Shown here: positions 19,827-29,220 of the stretch, one piece after another
Numbering within the stretch: the stretch's first letter is position 1
How the letters are laid out: each line of letters starts with the position of its first letter
DNA from: Streptococcus parasanguinis
Lineage (GTDB): Bacteria > Bacillota > Bacilli > Lactobacillales > Streptococcaceae
DNA length: 42,614 nucleotides
Direction of reading: 5' to 3'
Assembly: GCF_023109675.1 (NCBI RefSeq)
Contig: NZ_JALDUR010000014.1
Location: 1-42,614 of the forward strand
Notes under the pieces: generated by a model
Seen by the model: only the letters and a program-made list of their open reading frames with translations
Told to the model about the DNA's origin: nothing
Databases searched by the model: none
Made by a program: the position numbers and the translations under genes

Positions 19827-22472
19827 TTATTTGGCTTCATACCATGTTTTGCCTTCATTTTCATCGGCTTCCAGTGGTACCACAAGTTCGATAGCGGATT
19901 CCATGGTCTCTTTGACGAGTTCTTTGATCGCTGCCAGTTCATCACTTGGTACCTGCAGAACGATTTCATCGTGCACCTGAAGAAGCATCTTGGTCTTGTA
20001 TGCTCCTCTTTCTAGCGCTTGGTCTAAGTGGATCATAGCAATTTTCAAGATGTCTGCTGCCGATCCTTGGATGGGTGAGTTGATAGCCGTCCGCTCCGCA
20101 AAGCCTCGAACATTGAAGTTGCGAGAATTGATATCTGGAATCTCCCGACGACGCTTGAAGAGAGTCTCCACATAGCCTTTGTCACGCGCTTCCCGTACCA
20201 CTCTCTCCATATAGTCCTTGATGCCAGGGTAGCGTTCGAAATAGGTCTCAATGTAGGCCTTGGCTTCTTTTCGACTGATCCCTAGGTTGTTAGACAGGCC
20301 AAAGTCGGAAATTCCATAAACCACACCGAAGTTTACTGCTTTTGCATTGCGACGGTCGTTCGGCGTCACATCTTCTGGTTTTTCAATATTGAAGACGCGC
20401 ATAGCGGTCGATGTATGGATATCTGCCCCATGCTGAAAGGCGTCAATCAAATGCTCATCTCCCGAAATATGGGCCAAGACGCGCAATTCGATCTGTGAAT
20501 AGTCCGAACTGAGCAAGACACTGTTTTCCTCTTCTGGGACAAAGGCTTTACGAATGAGACGACCTTGTTCCAAACGGACAGGAATGTTTTGCAGGTTGGG
20601 ATCCACACTGGACAAGCGGCCTGTCTGCGTTAAATCTTGCACATAGCGGGTATGGATTTTCCCATCTTCCAAAATCCAGTCTTGAAGACCAATAACATAG
20701 GTCGACTGAATCTTGGCAATTTGGCGGTATTCAAGAATCTTAGACACAATCGGTGCAATTGGAGCCAGGCGTTCCAAGACATCAACGGCTGTTGAATAGC
20801 CGGTTTTGGTCTTCTTGGTATATTCAAGAGGGAGTTCCAATTTTTCAAAGAGGATGACCCCCAATTGTTTTGGAGAATTTATGTTAAATTCCTCTCCAGC
20901 AAGCTCGTAGATTTCTTGAGTCAAACGCTCCAAGACCACTTCGTTTTCCACCTGCATATCTTGGAGGGTCTGGCGCTCTACCTTGATCCCCGCGATTTCC
21001 ATCTTGGCCAAAACAGCTGCTAGTGGTTGCTCCATATCATAGAGCAAATCTAGTTGGTCATGGGCTTGCAACTGCTCCATCATGGGCTCTTCGGTATCCA
21101 GTAGAACAGCGACTTTCCGTGCCAAATGCTCTAATAGGACCGTCTTTTCTGGGATAGCTTTTTTGGCTCCCTTGCCATAAACGACTTCGTCCAGCGGCAG
21201 CGCAATCTGACTATAGAGACTCGCAATGGTTGAAATTTCATTGTCCTCTACGGTCGACAAGAGATACTTGGCCAATCGACTGTCAAAAGCTGGATTTTGA
21301 AGGGAAATGCCCAAGTGGCTGAGCAAAACCTTGGCCCGCTTGAAGTCATAGACCTTGAAGGGCGTTTTTTCGAGAAATTCTTTGAAAATCGGTGTTTGTA
21401 AAAGACCAGTATCTGTACTCGCGTAGAGCTGACCTTTGGTCCCCCATGCGAAACCGATGATGGGTTCCGTATGGTAATTGTCCCCAAAAATCTCAAAATG
21501 GAAGAAAGTATCTTCCGTGAGCATATCTGAAGTGACTTGCTCAACTTCTGTATAGTCAATAGCTACAGGAGCTGCTTCTTCTCCACTGAGATCCAAGGCC
21601 TGACGGAGTTGCTTGAAGCCCATCTCCTCATAAAACTTGGCGAGATTTTCTAGATGAGGGCCCGTATAGGTGATATCGTCCAGGCCAATCTCAATGGGTG
21701 CATTAGTATCAATGGTCGCAAGAGTCTTAGACAGATAGGCCTGCTCCTTGTCGTTGATGAGGTTTTCCTTCATCTTAGAAGCCTTCATCTCGTCGATATG
21801 CTCGTAAATACCATCGAGAGAGCCGTACTCTAGGAGCAGTTTGATTCCGGTCTTTTCTCCAATCTTAGTGACACCTGGGATATTATCCGACTTATCTCCC
21901 ATCAAGGCCTTGAGATCGATAAATTGCTCCGGTGTCAGTCCCATCTTTTCTTTCAAATAGGCTGGAGTGAATTCTTCAAACTCTGCCACTCCTTTTTTTG
22001 AGATTTCAACCACCGTGTTGTCATCCGTTAGCTGAATCAAGTCCTTGTCCCCTGAGACAATAGTCACATCAAAAGGAACAGAAGTTGATTCTGCCAACTT
22101 GTCCAGCGTTCCAATAATATCATCTGCTTCATATTGAGCTAGCTCATAGTGGCGAATTCCTAGATGGTCTAATTGCTCGCGAATGAAAGGGAACTGCTCA
22201 CGGAACTCATCCGGTGTTTTTGCCCGCCCCCCTTTGTAGTCAGCATACATCTCCGTCCGAAAAGTAGTCTTTCCTGCATCAAAGGCGACGAGAACATGGG
22301 TTGGTTGAATGCGCTCCAACAGATGGCTCAACATGAGATTAAAGCCATAGACCGCATTGGTATGCAGACCATTGGCATTTTTGAAGCGATCAATTTGATG
22401 ATAAAGTGCGAAAAAGGCACGAAATGCGACGGAAGACCCGTCGATGAGTAGCAATTTATTCTTTTTTTCCAT
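19827..22472 (-). CDS. polA: DNA polymerase I
   Basis: The 881-residue enzyme fills gaps and removes RNA primers. Domains: 5'-3' exonuclease (about 1-290, with SGDKDLIQL and LMGDKSDNIPGV), a central 3'-5' exonuclease-like domain that lacks the acidic DxE proofreading motif (FHFEIFGDNYH region), and the polymerase domain with motif A DYSQIELRVLAHIS, motif B RRNAKAVNFGVVYG and motif C QVHDEIV. Loss of proofreading residues is known for streptococcal PolA. The start MEKKNKLLLIDGSS at 22472 lacks a ribosome binding site but lies six bases after a TATAAT box. Confidence 0.97.
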   Translation of the reverse strand: MEKKNKLLLIDGSSVAFRAFFALYHQIDRFKNANGLHTNAVYGFNLMLSHLLERIQPTHVLVAFDAGKTTFRTEMYADYKGGRAKTPDEFREQFPFIREQLDHLGIRHYELAQYEADDIIGTLDKLAESTSVPFDVTIVSGDKDLIQLTDDNTVVEISKKGVAEFEEFTPAYLKEKMGLTPEQFIDLKALMGDKSDNIPGVTKIGEKTGIKLLLEYGSLDGIYEHIDEMKASKMKENLINDKEQAYLSKTLATIDTNAPIEIGLDDITYTGPHLENLAKFYEEMGFKQLRQALDLSGEEAAPVAIDYTEVEQVTSDMLTEDTFFHFEIFGDNYHTEPIIGFAWGTKGQLYASTDTGLLQTPIFKEFLEKTPFKVYDFKRAKVLLSHLGISLQNPAFDSRLAKYLLSTVEDNEISTIASLYSQIALPLDEVVYGKGAKKAIPEKTVLLEHLARKVAVLLDTEEPMMEQLQAHDQLDLLYDMEQPLAAVLAKMEIAGIKVERQTLQDMQVENEVVLERLTQEIYELAGEEFNINSPKQLGVILFEKLELPLEYTKKTKTGYSTAVDVLERLAPIAPIVSKILEYRQIAKIQSTYVIGLQDWILEDGKIHTRYVQDLTQTGRLSSVDPNLQNIPVRLEQGRLIRKAFVPEEENSVLLSSDYSQIELRVLAHISGDEHLIDAFQHGADIHTSTAMRVFNIEKPEDVTPNDRRNAKAVNFGVVYGISDFGLSNNLGISRKEAKAYIETYFERYPGIKDYMERVVREARDKGYVETLFKRRREIPDINSRNFNVRGFAERTAINSPIQGSAADILKIAMIHLDQALERGAYKTKMLLQVHDEIVLQVPSDELAAIKELVKETMESAIELVVPLEADENEGKTWYEAK

Positions 22473-22478
22473 AGGCCT

Positions 22479-22487
22479 ATTATACCA
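22479..22487 (-). promoter_or_regulatory. polA extended -10; predicted leaderless start
   Basis: Minus-strand TGGTATAAT (hexamer 22479-22484) is a perfect extended -10. Only AGGCCT separates it from the polA ATG, so normal spacing puts +1 on the A of the start codon. Confidence 0.65.
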
Positions 22488-22510
22488 CGAATCACAAGGT
22501 CTCTGGTACA

Positions 22511-22536
22511 TAAAAACTCTACCCTTTCGGGTAGAG
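22511..22536 (-). terminator. Terminator between the 23-codon ORF and polA
   Basis: CTCTACCC (22517-22524), loop TTTC and GGGTAGAG (22529-22536) pair perfectly. On the minus strand the stem is followed by TTTTTA. It ends transcription coming from the fucosidase side, just before the polA promoter. Confidence 0.88.
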
Positions 22537-22576
22537 CCTTCTTTAGGAGTTCCTTATGAAAAATGAAGAGAAGCGT

Positions 22577-22648
22577 TTATTCGCCGTAACAAGACCCTTG
22601 TTGTGGCAATTTCTTAAAGCGTTTTGGATAATTGACTGAGATTTTCAT
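22577..22648 (-). CDS. Candidate 23-residue peptide gene upstream of polA
   Basis: A small ORF starts MKISVNYPKRFKKL and ends GSCYGE. GAGGT lies about seven nt before its ATG, a TATACT box (22681-22686) lies upstream and an intrinsic terminator follows 40 nt after the stop. The peptide is basic in its first half and has a single Cys next to Tyr near its C-terminus. It has no hydrophobic signal segment. No maturation or export gene is adjacent. It could be a signalling or modified peptide, or simply a non-coding transcript; a 27-codon ORF overlaps on the other strand. I do not recognise it. Confidence 0.42.
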   Translation of the reverse strand: MKISVNYPKRFKKLPQQGSCYGE

Positions 22649-22651
22649 TTT

Positions 22652-22686
22652 CTGTACCTCATTTCTTATTGGATGAGTACAGTATA
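22652..22686 (-). promoter_or_regulatory. Promoter-like -10 with an overlapping inverted repeat, upstream of the 23-codon ORF
   Basis: The -10 TATACT is at 22681-22686. CTGTAC-C-TCAT (22652-22662) is the inverted partner of ATGA-GTACAG (22673-22682), a 10-bp match with one bulged base. One arm overlaps the -10 and the other the ribosome binding site, so it could be an operator or, with an earlier start, an RNA hairpin hiding the binding site. No clear -35 was found. Confidence 0.5.
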
Positions 22687-22729
22687 CACGAGAAACCTAA
22701 ACCATTCCTTATAGAAAGCTTCAAGAAAA

Positions 22730-24193
22730 CTAAAAACTGAGACGCAAAACACGCGGTTGTTTTTTGCTGCAAGCTGGTAATTGAAGATGGAGGCCTGCCT
22801 CATCTTGACTCCAAGAAAGAAGCTGACTTTCTCCAAGGAGCTCTATCTGCCGAATACGCGCATGAAGGATTCTCGGTTGCTTGAGATCATAGGCGAGAGA
22901 CGGCAAGGTCAGCTCTTCTGTCCGTCCACTTGGTTCCAGCTGGATAGCATAAAGCAGGCCTTCACGCGTAGTATAGCGGAAATCTTGGTTGGTATAGAGT
23001 GGCGCTTTCCCATCTGAGAAGGAACCTTCCTGGGCCTCGGTCGGTCCGTCCGATGACACCCGCCAAGGCCGGCTCTGATAAATGGCTTCTCCGTTTACCG
23101 CCAGCCAGTCCCCGATCTCTGTAAGGATGTCTTGATCTTGCTCAGGGATGGTGCCATCTGCCTTGGGTCCAATATTGAGCAGAAGGTTGCCATTTTTGGC
23201 CACAACATCAACTAGATTTTGCAACAATTCCTTACTGGTCTTGTAGGCTAGATCCTGGGTATAGCACCAAGAATTACGGGCAATTGCAGTATCCATTTGC
23301 CACGGAAAAGCTTGCGTCTCTCCGTAGCCTCCCCGCTCCATCTCAACGATTCCTGAACCAAAAGGGAGGGCATCCTGTTTGTAACAAACAGCCACCTTGC
23401 GATCCTCTTGTGCTGCTAGATTGTAATAGTAAGCCAAAAAGCGCATCAAGTAGGGACGGAAACTCTCATGCTGGATCCACCAGTCAAAATATAGGAGCTC
23501 TGGTTGGTAGTCCCGCACTAGTTCACAGGTTCGCAAGAGCCAGTCTTCCAAGAATTCTTTGCTGGGATAAGGCTTGGAGGTGAGATCAAAATGATCCTTC
23601 GGTTCTGGCTCTGCTGGCCAATAGAGGCTGTCTCTTGGGACTTCTTGCAGAATATCACTAGCAAACTCCTTGCCATGTGAAAAGAAAAACTGGTGCTCTG
23701 CCCGGTGAGAAGATGTACAGAAGTGTAGACCACGTTTTTCTGCTTCCGCCCTCAGTTCTCCTAAAACATCTCGTCTTGGCCCCATTTCTAAGCTATTATA
23801 AGGCGAGAGAGTAGAGGCATACATCTGAAAACCATCGTGGTGCTCCGCAACTGGGAAAAGATACTGAGCGCCTGCTTTTTGAAAGAGGTCCAGCCAAGAT
23901 GCCGGATCAAATTGATCTGCTGTAAAGAGAGGAATGAGATCCTTGTAGCCCAAGCTAGCCTGGTCTCCAAAATGCTCTCGATGATAGTCATAGCAAGGAT
24001 TCCCTTGAATATACATATTTCGTGAATACCACTCCGAACCGAAGGCAGGTACACTGTAGACGCCCCAGTGGATAAATATTCCAAATTTAGCATCCCGATA
24101 CCAGTCTGGACAGACTTGATGGCTAAGAGAGTCCCAGCTTGGGTCAAAAGGGCCTGACTGGACGACTTGATCAATCTCTTCAAGGCTTATCAT
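22730..24193 (-). CDS. Alpha-L-fucosidase, glycoside hydrolase family 29
   Basis: The 487-residue enzyme should release alpha-linked L-fucose from glycans. Family features: WYRDAKFGIFIHWGVYSVPAF (about 31-51), AEHHDGF (117-123) and ELLYFDWW, where Asp about 237 is the expected nucleophile. LLLNIGPKADGTIP is a further GH29 signature, and a C-terminal beta domain follows. No signal peptide or LPxTG anchor is seen, so it acts inside the cell on imported oligosaccharides. The start at 24193 has AGGAGA in front; the upstream ATG at 24286 lies beyond the promoter. No fucose transport or catabolic genes are adjacent. Confidence 0.9.
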   Translation of the reverse strand: MISLEEIDQVVQSGPFDPSWDSLSHQVCPDWYRDAKFGIFIHWGVYSVPAFGSEWYSRNMYIQGNPCYDYHREHFGDQASLGYKDLIPLFTADQFDPASWLDLFQKAGAQYLFPVAEHHDGFQMYASTLSPYNSLEMGPRRDVLGELRAEAEKRGLHFCTSSHRAEHQFFFSHGKEFASDILQEVPRDSLYWPAEPEPKDHFDLTSKPYPSKEFLEDWLLRTCELVRDYQPELLYFDWWIQHESFRPYLMRFLAYYYNLAAQEDRKVAVCYKQDALPFGSGIVEMERGGYGETQAFPWQMDTAIARNSWCYTQDLAYKTSKELLQNLVDVVAKNGNLLLNIGPKADGTIPEQDQDILTEIGDWLAVNGEAIYQSRPWRVSSDGPTEAQEGSFSDGKAPLYTNQDFRYTTREGLLYAIQLEPSGRTEELTLPSLAYDLKQPRILHARIRQIELLGESQLLSWSQDEAGLHLQLPACSKKQPRVLRLSF

Positions 24194-24224
24194 TCTCTTC
24201 TCCTCTTTTCTTGTTACTATCTCT

Positions 24225-24259
24225 ATTGTATCGAGAAACCCTTGTTTGTAAAGACAAAC
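24225..24259 (-). promoter_or_regulatory. Fucosidase promoter with palindrome over the -35
   Basis: -35 TTTACA (24247-24252) and -10 TACAAT (24225-24230) are 16 bp apart. GTTTGT-CTTT-ACAAAC (24244-24259) is a perfect palindrome covering the -35, a good place for a repressor or activator. The regulator is not identifiable here. Confidence 0.62.
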
Positions 24260-24334
24260 GAGGGGAATGTTTAAAATAGTAGACAAAGAGCTTGATCTAG
24301 GAGAATCGAGCCAATTACAAATAGAATAGACCTG

Positions 24335-25111
24335 CTAGCCCTTCACTGCTTGAGAAATAAAATGAGCGACGGCGTCTGTCTCCCCTTGGTGGAGAGCCTT
24401 AACGATTTTAGATCCCACAATAACGCCATCTGAGACCTTGTTGAAACGGTGAATATCCTCCATGCTGGAAACTCCAAAACCTGTTAAAACAGGAATGGAC
24501 GCTATTTCGTGTAATTGGGCCAAGTGGTGATCCAAATCGTCTCGATAGCTCCCAGCTTTCCCCGTCACCCCATTGACAGCAACGGCATAGATAAATCCTT
24601 CTGCATCTTGGATCAATTTCTTCTGGCGCTCGATTCCTGTGGTTAAGCTCACTAGCGGTACCAAGGCGATATCTTTATCCGCTAATAGAGGCTCTACCAG
24701 ATCCGCATGCTCATGAGGAAGATCGGGAATAATCACTCCTTTGACCGCTGTTCCTTCTACATCTCTAAAGAAGTTTTCAAGCCCATATTGGAACAAGGGG
24801 TTGAAATAGGTCATGATGACCAAAGGAACAGCTGTCTCTAAGCGCTGGATCGTTTGCACCAGACCCTCTGTCGTCGTCCCATGGCCTAAACTTCGTAGTC
24901 CTGCCTCTTCAATCACAGGGCCATCTGCCACCGGATCCGAAAAAGGAATGCCAACCTCAATAGCTGAGACACCAAGCTCTTCCAAAAATTGGATGGTTTC
25001 CTGCAAACCTGCTAAGCCTTTTTCATGATCTCCTGCCATGATATACGGAACAAAGATCCCTTGCTGTTGGTCTTTCAGCTTTTGTAAATGCTCTGTTAAG
25101 GTCTTTCCCAT
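24335..25111 (-). CDS. trpA: Tryptophan synthase alpha subunit
   Basis: The 258-residue TIM-barrel subunit cleaves indole-3-glycerol phosphate to indole and glyceraldehyde 3-phosphate. Catalytic residues are visible in [16 protein letters not shown] (Glu52 and Asp63). [10 protein letters not shown] and [12 protein letters not shown] form the phosphate-binding end. It starts one base after trpB ends, so it is probably translated together with its partner. It is the last gene of the operon; no clear intrinsic terminator was found before the fucosidase. Confidence 0.97.
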   Translation of the reverse strand: MGKTLTEHLQKLKDQQQGIFVPYIMAGDHEKGLAGLQETIQFLEELGVSAIEVGIPFSDPVADGPVIEEAGLRSLGHGTTTEGLVQTIQRLETAVPLVIMTYFNPLFQYGLENFFRDVEGTAVKGVIIPDLPHEHADLVEPLLADKDIALVPLVSLTTGIERQKKLIQDAEGFIYAVAVNGVTGKAGSYRDDLDHHLAQLHEIASIPVLTGFGVSSMEDIHRFNKVSDGVIVGSKIVKALHQGETDAVAHFISQAVKG

Positions 25112-25112
25112 C

Positions 25113-26318
25113 TTACTCTCCTCTCTCTTGTTCTAGGCGGTCTTTGACTTGTACCACATCTTTATCCCCACGACCTGATAAGCAGACGATCATGGATTTT
25201 TCAGGCCCCATTTCCTTGGCCAATTTCACCGCATAGGCGATAGCATGGCTAGATTCTAGAGCCGGAATGATTCCTTCTACTTTTGAAAGCAACTGAAAGG
25301 CTTCTAGGGCTTCTTGGTCTGTCACAGGCACATAGGTTGCCCGCTTGATCTCATGGAAATAAGAATGCTCTGGCCCAATTCCTGGGTAATCGAGACCTGC
25401 TGAAATCGAGAAGGCTTCTAAAATCTGTCCATGAGCATCCTGTAACACATCCATCAAGGCGCCGTGAAGGACTCCCGGACGCCCCTTGGTCAAGGTTGCT
25501 GCATGCTGGTCTGTATCCACTCCAAGGCCAGCAGCTTCTGCCCCATACATGGCAACAGATGTATCTTCAACAAAAGGATAAAAGAGCCCAATAGCGTTCG
25601 ATCCGCCTCCTACACAGGCTAAGACTGCATCTGGTAGCGCACCGTCATTTTGCTCTGCAAATTGGCGTTTAGCTTCTCGACCGATGACACTTTGAAAATC
25701 ACGGACAATCTCTGGGAATGGGTGAGGTCCTAGAGCAGAACCCATGATATAGTGGGTATCCTCCACATTTGCTACCCAGCCTCTAAGGGCAGCATTGACT
25801 GCATCCTTGAGGACACGCGACCCATCTGTTACCGATTGAACCTTTGCCCCCAACAACTCCATCCGAAAGACATTAAGGGCTTGGCGTCTGACATCTTCTT
25901 CCCCCATGTAGATGGTGCATTCCATATCAAATAAAGCAGCGGCCGTTGCCGTTGCAACACCGTGCTGTCCAGCCCCTGTTTCTGCGATGATCTTCTTTTT
26001 ACCCATTCGGTGTGCCAGCAAAACCTGTCCTAGGGCATTATTAATTTTATGAGCTCCTGTGTGGTTGAGATCTTCTCTTTTAAGAAAGATCTTGGCTCCA
26101 CCGACATACTTGGTTAGATTCTTAGCATAATAGAGCGGTGTTTCCCGACCGACATATTGTTTCAGAAGCTGATCCAATTCTGCTTGAAAAGAAGGATCTG
26201 CTTGACTTTCTCTGTAGGCTTCTTCTAATTCTAAAACTGCTGTCATCAAGGTTTCAGGGACAAATCGTCCCCCGAACCGCCCGTAAAATCCGTTTTGATC
26301 TGGTTGTTTATATGCCAT
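25113..26318 (-). CDS. trpB: Tryptophan synthase beta subunit
   Basis: The 401-residue PLP enzyme condenses indole with serine to make tryptophan. [13 protein letters not shown] contains the PLP lysine (about 91), [18 protein letters not shown] and [10 protein letters not shown] (phosphate loop) are present, as is the C-terminal CLSGRGDKD. It is the TrpB1 type that pairs with TrpA. Its start overlaps the end of trpF by 11 nt. Confidence 0.97.
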   Translation of the reverse strand: MAYKQPDQNGFYGRFGGRFVPETLMTAVLELEEAYRESQADPSFQAELDQLLKQYVGRETPLYYAKNLTKYVGGAKIFLKREDLNHTGAHKINNALGQVLLAHRMGKKKIIAETGAGQHGVATATAAALFDMECTIYMGEEDVRRQALNVFRMELLGAKVQSVTDGSRVLKDAVNAALRGWVANVEDTHYIMGSALGPHPFPEIVRDFQSVIGREAKRQFAEQNDGALPDAVLACVGGGSNAIGLFYPFVEDTSVAMYGAEAAGLGVDTDQHAATLTKGRPGVLHGALMDVLQDAHGQILEAFSISAGLDYPGIGPEHSYFHEIKRATYVPVTDQEALEAFQLLSKVEGIIPALESSHAIAYAVKLAKEMGPEKSMIVCLSGRGDKDVVQVKDRLEQERGE

Positions 26319-26895
26319 GCTTGACCCTTTCTATAAATCGTTTTATCTTTTCTTGATCTTTTATTCCATTTGTCTCGACCCCACTGGATACATCCACCGC
26401 ATAAGGATGAAAGAAGCGAATGGCATCTGCTACATTGTCTTCCGTCAAGCCTCCTGCAATAAAGAAGGGCTTTGTAAAGTTTTGACTTTCGAGCTTTTGC
26501 CAGTCAAAGGTCTGTCCACTTCCTGCTACAGGAGCATCAAAGAGCAGATAATCGGCACTGGTCTCAGGAAGAGCTGCATCTTTCCCCACTTGAACAGCGC
26601 GAATCGTTTGTTGGGGAAGGTCTTGCAAGATGGTTTCATCCATCGGCCCATGCACTTGTATCAGGTCCAAGCCCACAACTTGGCAAGCTTGCTCCACTTC
26701 TTCTCTTTGTGGCGATACAAAAACACCGACTTTTTGAACCCCCTCTGGAATCCCTGTAGCCAACTGCCGGGCTTGCTCCAGTGTTACTTGCCGTTTGCTT
26801 GGTGCAAAGACAAAACCAATGTAGTCCGCACCAGCTTCAACAGCTGTCTGGACAGCTTCTGGAGTGGACAGTCCGCAAATTTTAACCTTTGTCAA
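26308..26895 (-). CDS. trpF: Phosphoribosylanthranilate isomerase
   Basis: The 195-residue TIM-barrel enzyme rearranges phosphoribosylanthranilate. [11 protein letters not shown] carries the general-base Cys near the N-terminus, and [16 protein letters not shown] and [12 protein letters not shown] are family blocks. It is slightly shorter than average but ends properly ([13 protein letters not shown]). It overlaps trpC by 14 nt and trpB by 11 nt. Confidence 0.96.
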   Translation of the reverse strand: MTKVKICGLSTPEAVQTAVEAGADYIGFVFAPSKRQVTLEQARQLATGIPEGVQKVGVFVSPQREEVEQACQVVGLDLIQVHGPMDETILQDLPQQTIRAVQVGKDAALPETSADYLLFDAPVAGSGQTFDWQKLESQNFTKPFFIAGGLTEDNVADAIRFFHPYAVDVSSGVETNGIKDQEKIKRFIERVKHGI

Positions 26896-27649
26896 TCTGC
26901 AACTCCTTTACTTTTTCAGCCACATTGTCTGCCTTCATGAGGGCTGTCCCAACGAGAATGCCATTAAAATAAGGAGCCAGCATGCGAGCGTCTGCTGCTG
27001 TGAAAATAGCAGACTCAGAGATGTAAACCGGTTCTTGTTCAAAGCTTGTCGCCAATTCAAGGCTAGTATGGAGGTCTGTCTCAAAGGTCACCAAGTTGCG
27101 ATTATTGACCCCGATGATCTGAGCCCCAATCCGGTGAGCGACCTCTAGTTCTGTCAGATTATGGGTCTCCACCAAGACCTCCAGGCCAAGATGGGTCGCA
27201 AACTCATAGAGCTCTTTCAGACGAGTCTCTGATAAGGCTGCAACAATCAACAAGATCACGGTTGCCCCTGCATTTCGCGCCCGAATTATTTGCTTTTCAT
27301 CCACAATGAAATCTTTGTTGAGGGTGGGGATACGCACCTGACTAGATATTTCGCGGAGATACTCGATACTGCCCTTGAAAAACACTTCATCAGTCAAGAC
27401 AGAAATCATCACGGCCCCATTTTCTTCGTAAATCTTAGCCTGCGCGACGATATCCACATCGACATGAATATCTCCCAGACTCGGGCTAGCCTTTTTCACC
27501 TCTGCGATGATCTGAAGCTTTTCTGGATGACTCTTTAGGTAATCATACAGGCGGTAGGTCTCGCGCAAAGGTTGGAGTTTCTCTTCTTTCATCGCAGCCA
27601 CTTCACGCGCCTTTTCCTTTAGAATCTTTGGCAAGAATTCTTGACTCAT
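26882..27649 (-). CDS. trpC: Indole-3-glycerol phosphate synthase
   Basis: The 255-residue enzyme closes the indole ring. [15 protein letters not shown] holds the catalytic lysine block, [26 protein letters not shown] and IGVNNRNL follow in the usual order. It is a stand-alone TrpC, not fused to TrpF as in E. coli. Its ATG overlaps the trpGD stop by 4 nt (ATGA). Confidence 0.97.
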   Translation of the reverse strand: MSQEFLPKILKEKAREVAAMKEEKLQPLRETYRLYDYLKSHPEKLQIIAEVKKASPSLGDIHVDVDIVAQAKIYEENGAVMISVLTDEVFFKGSIEYLREISSQVRIPTLNKDFIVDEKQIIRARNAGATVILLIVAALSETRLKELYEFATHLGLEVLVETHNLTELEVAHRIGAQIIGVNNRNLVTFETDLHTSLELATSFEQEPVYISESAIFTAADARMLAPYFNGILVGTALMKADNVAEKVKELQIDKG

Positions 27650-29220
27650 TTTTGATACTCCTGTAATAATCTCAATTTCTCAAGGGCAGCCCCACTGGCA
27701 ATCACTTCACGTGCCAAGGCAATTCCCTCCTTGATAGAATCTACCTTGCCGTTGGCATAAAAACCAAGGCCTGCATTTAAGACCGTCACCTCTAAGAAGG
27801 GACTCGCTTCATTCTTCAAGACACTGAGCAAAATTTCCGCATTGCGTTTGGCGTCTCCACCTCGTACTTGATCAATTTCGATGCGCTCCATTTCGATATC
27901 TTCTGGTTGAAAGCTGGATAAGGTAACCTGTCCATTTTCCAGAATAGCGAGCTGGGTTGCCCCATCAAGGCCTGCCTCGTCTAAACCTTGTGGACCACTC
28001 ACCACCACTGCGCGTTTCCGACCCAAATTCTTTAGAATCTCCGCCGTACTTTCCAGCATATCTGGACGACTGGTTCCCAATAGCTGGGTTTCTAGAGGAA
28101 TCGGATTGATAAGAGGACCGGTTAAGTTCATCACCGTTGGAACCCCTAGCGCCAAGCGAGCGGGCATAATATAGCGCATGCCAGGGTGCAGATTTTTGGC
28201 GAACAGAAAGACAATGCCCGCCTTTTCAAACACTCGTCCCAAGTCTTCTGGACCCAAATCAAGGTTAATCCCTAGAGCTTCTAATACATCCGCAGAACCA
28301 GATTTAGAAGAAATCGAACGATTGCCGTGTTTCGCCATCTTGATGCCACCACCAGCAAGGACGAAGGCAGCTGTTGTTGAAATATTGAAACTATACGAAC
28401 GATCGCCCCCTGTTCCACAATTGTCCATTGCTCCTTGAACTTCTGTAGGAATAGCGACTGCATAGGCCTGCATCACTTTTGCAATAGCCGTCCGCTCTTC
28501 AACCGTTTCTCCCTTCATTTTGAGACCTAGAAGAAGGGCCGTCACCTGTGCTTCTGAAGCACGACCAGCAACGACTTCCTCCATGGTTGCTTCTAACTCT
28601 GCACTAGTTAGATCCATTCCTTCCGCTACTTTTGCAAGCACTTGTTTCATCTTCCGCTCCTTGACTAGTTTGACAAAATTTTCGATGGTCTTGAGCCCAT
28701 CTGGCGTCCCGATACTTTCTGGATGGTATTGAAAACCATAAATCGGTAAGCTACGGTGTTGAATTCCCATAATCGCTTGATCATCCGTCGTTCGAGAGGT
28801 AATGACAAAATCCTCTGGCATGTCTTCAATCGTCAGCGAATGGTAACGCATGACTGGGACCTCTTTTGCAACACCCGCGTATAGCGGAGAGGGAGCTTCT
28901 AGCTGGATCTGGCTTTGTTTGCCATGCATGACCTGTGGTGCCAATCCCAAGCGCCCTCCAAAAACTTCCGCAATCGCTTGATGCCCCAAGCAAATCCCCA
29001 AGATTGGTTTGATCCCTGCGAAATCTCGGATCATCTCCTCCATCTTGCCCGCATCCTTTGGCCAACCTGGACCTGGAGAAAAGACCAAGGCATCTGCTTC
29101 TTGGGCAACTTGGTACAAATCCGGATCATCATTTCGAAGCACCTGGACCTCATCAAATTTTCCGATATACTGTGCTAAATTGTAGGTAAATGAATCGTAA
29201 TTATCTACTAATAAAATCAT
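27646..29220 (-). CDS. trpGD: Fused anthranilate synthase glutamine amidotransferase / anthranilate phosphoribosyltransferase
   Basis: One 524-residue frame joins two enzymes. Residues 1-190 are Trp[10 protein letters not shown], the nucleophile GICLGHQA (Cys about 78) and the HPES end of the triad (GFQYHPES). Residues 191-524 are Trp[18 protein letters not shown] and [18 protein letters not shown] bind phosphoribosyl pyrophosphate. The linker is very short ([11 protein letters not shown]). In pneumococcus, as I recall, these are two genes; here no stop lies between them. An ATG at 28650 with AAGGAG upstream could still start TrpD alone. It overlaps trpE by 4 nt. Confidence 0.93.
   Translation of the reverse strand: MILLVDNYDSFTYNLAQYIGKFDEVQVLRNDDPDLYQVAQEADALVFSPGPGWPKDAGKMEEMIRDFAGIKPILGICLGHQAIAEVFGGRLGLAPQVMHGKQSQIQLEAPSPLYAGVAKEVPVMRYHSLTIEDMPEDFVITSRTTDDQAIMGIQHRSLPIYGFQYHPESIGTPDGLKTIENFVKLVKERKMKQVLAKVAEGMDLTSAELEATMEEVVAGRASEAQVTALLLGLKMKGETVEERTAIAKVMQAYAVAIPTEVQGAMDNCGTGGDRSYSFNISTTAAFVLAGGGIKMAKHGNRSISSKSGSADVLEALGINLDLGPEDLGRVFEKAGIVFLFAKNLHPGMRYIMPARLALGVPTVMNLTGPLINPIPLETQLLGTSRPDMLESTAEILKNLGRKRAVVVSGPQGLDEAGLDGATQLAILENGQVTLSSFQPEDIEMERIEIDQVRGGDAKRNAEILLSVLKNEASPFLEVTVLNAGLGFYANGKVDSIKEGIALAREVIASGAALEKLRLLQEYQK

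Noticed and set aside
19827..22472. PolA central domain as a degraded gene
   Set aside because: Missing proofreading residues are normal for streptococcal DNA polymerase I; the frame is intact.
22556..22639. A 27-codon plus-strand ORF (starting MKNEEKRLFAVT) with AGGAG upstream
   Set aside because: It overlaps the minus-strand small ORF, and the promoter and terminator in this gap are oriented for the minus strand. Kept as the main alternative to that call.
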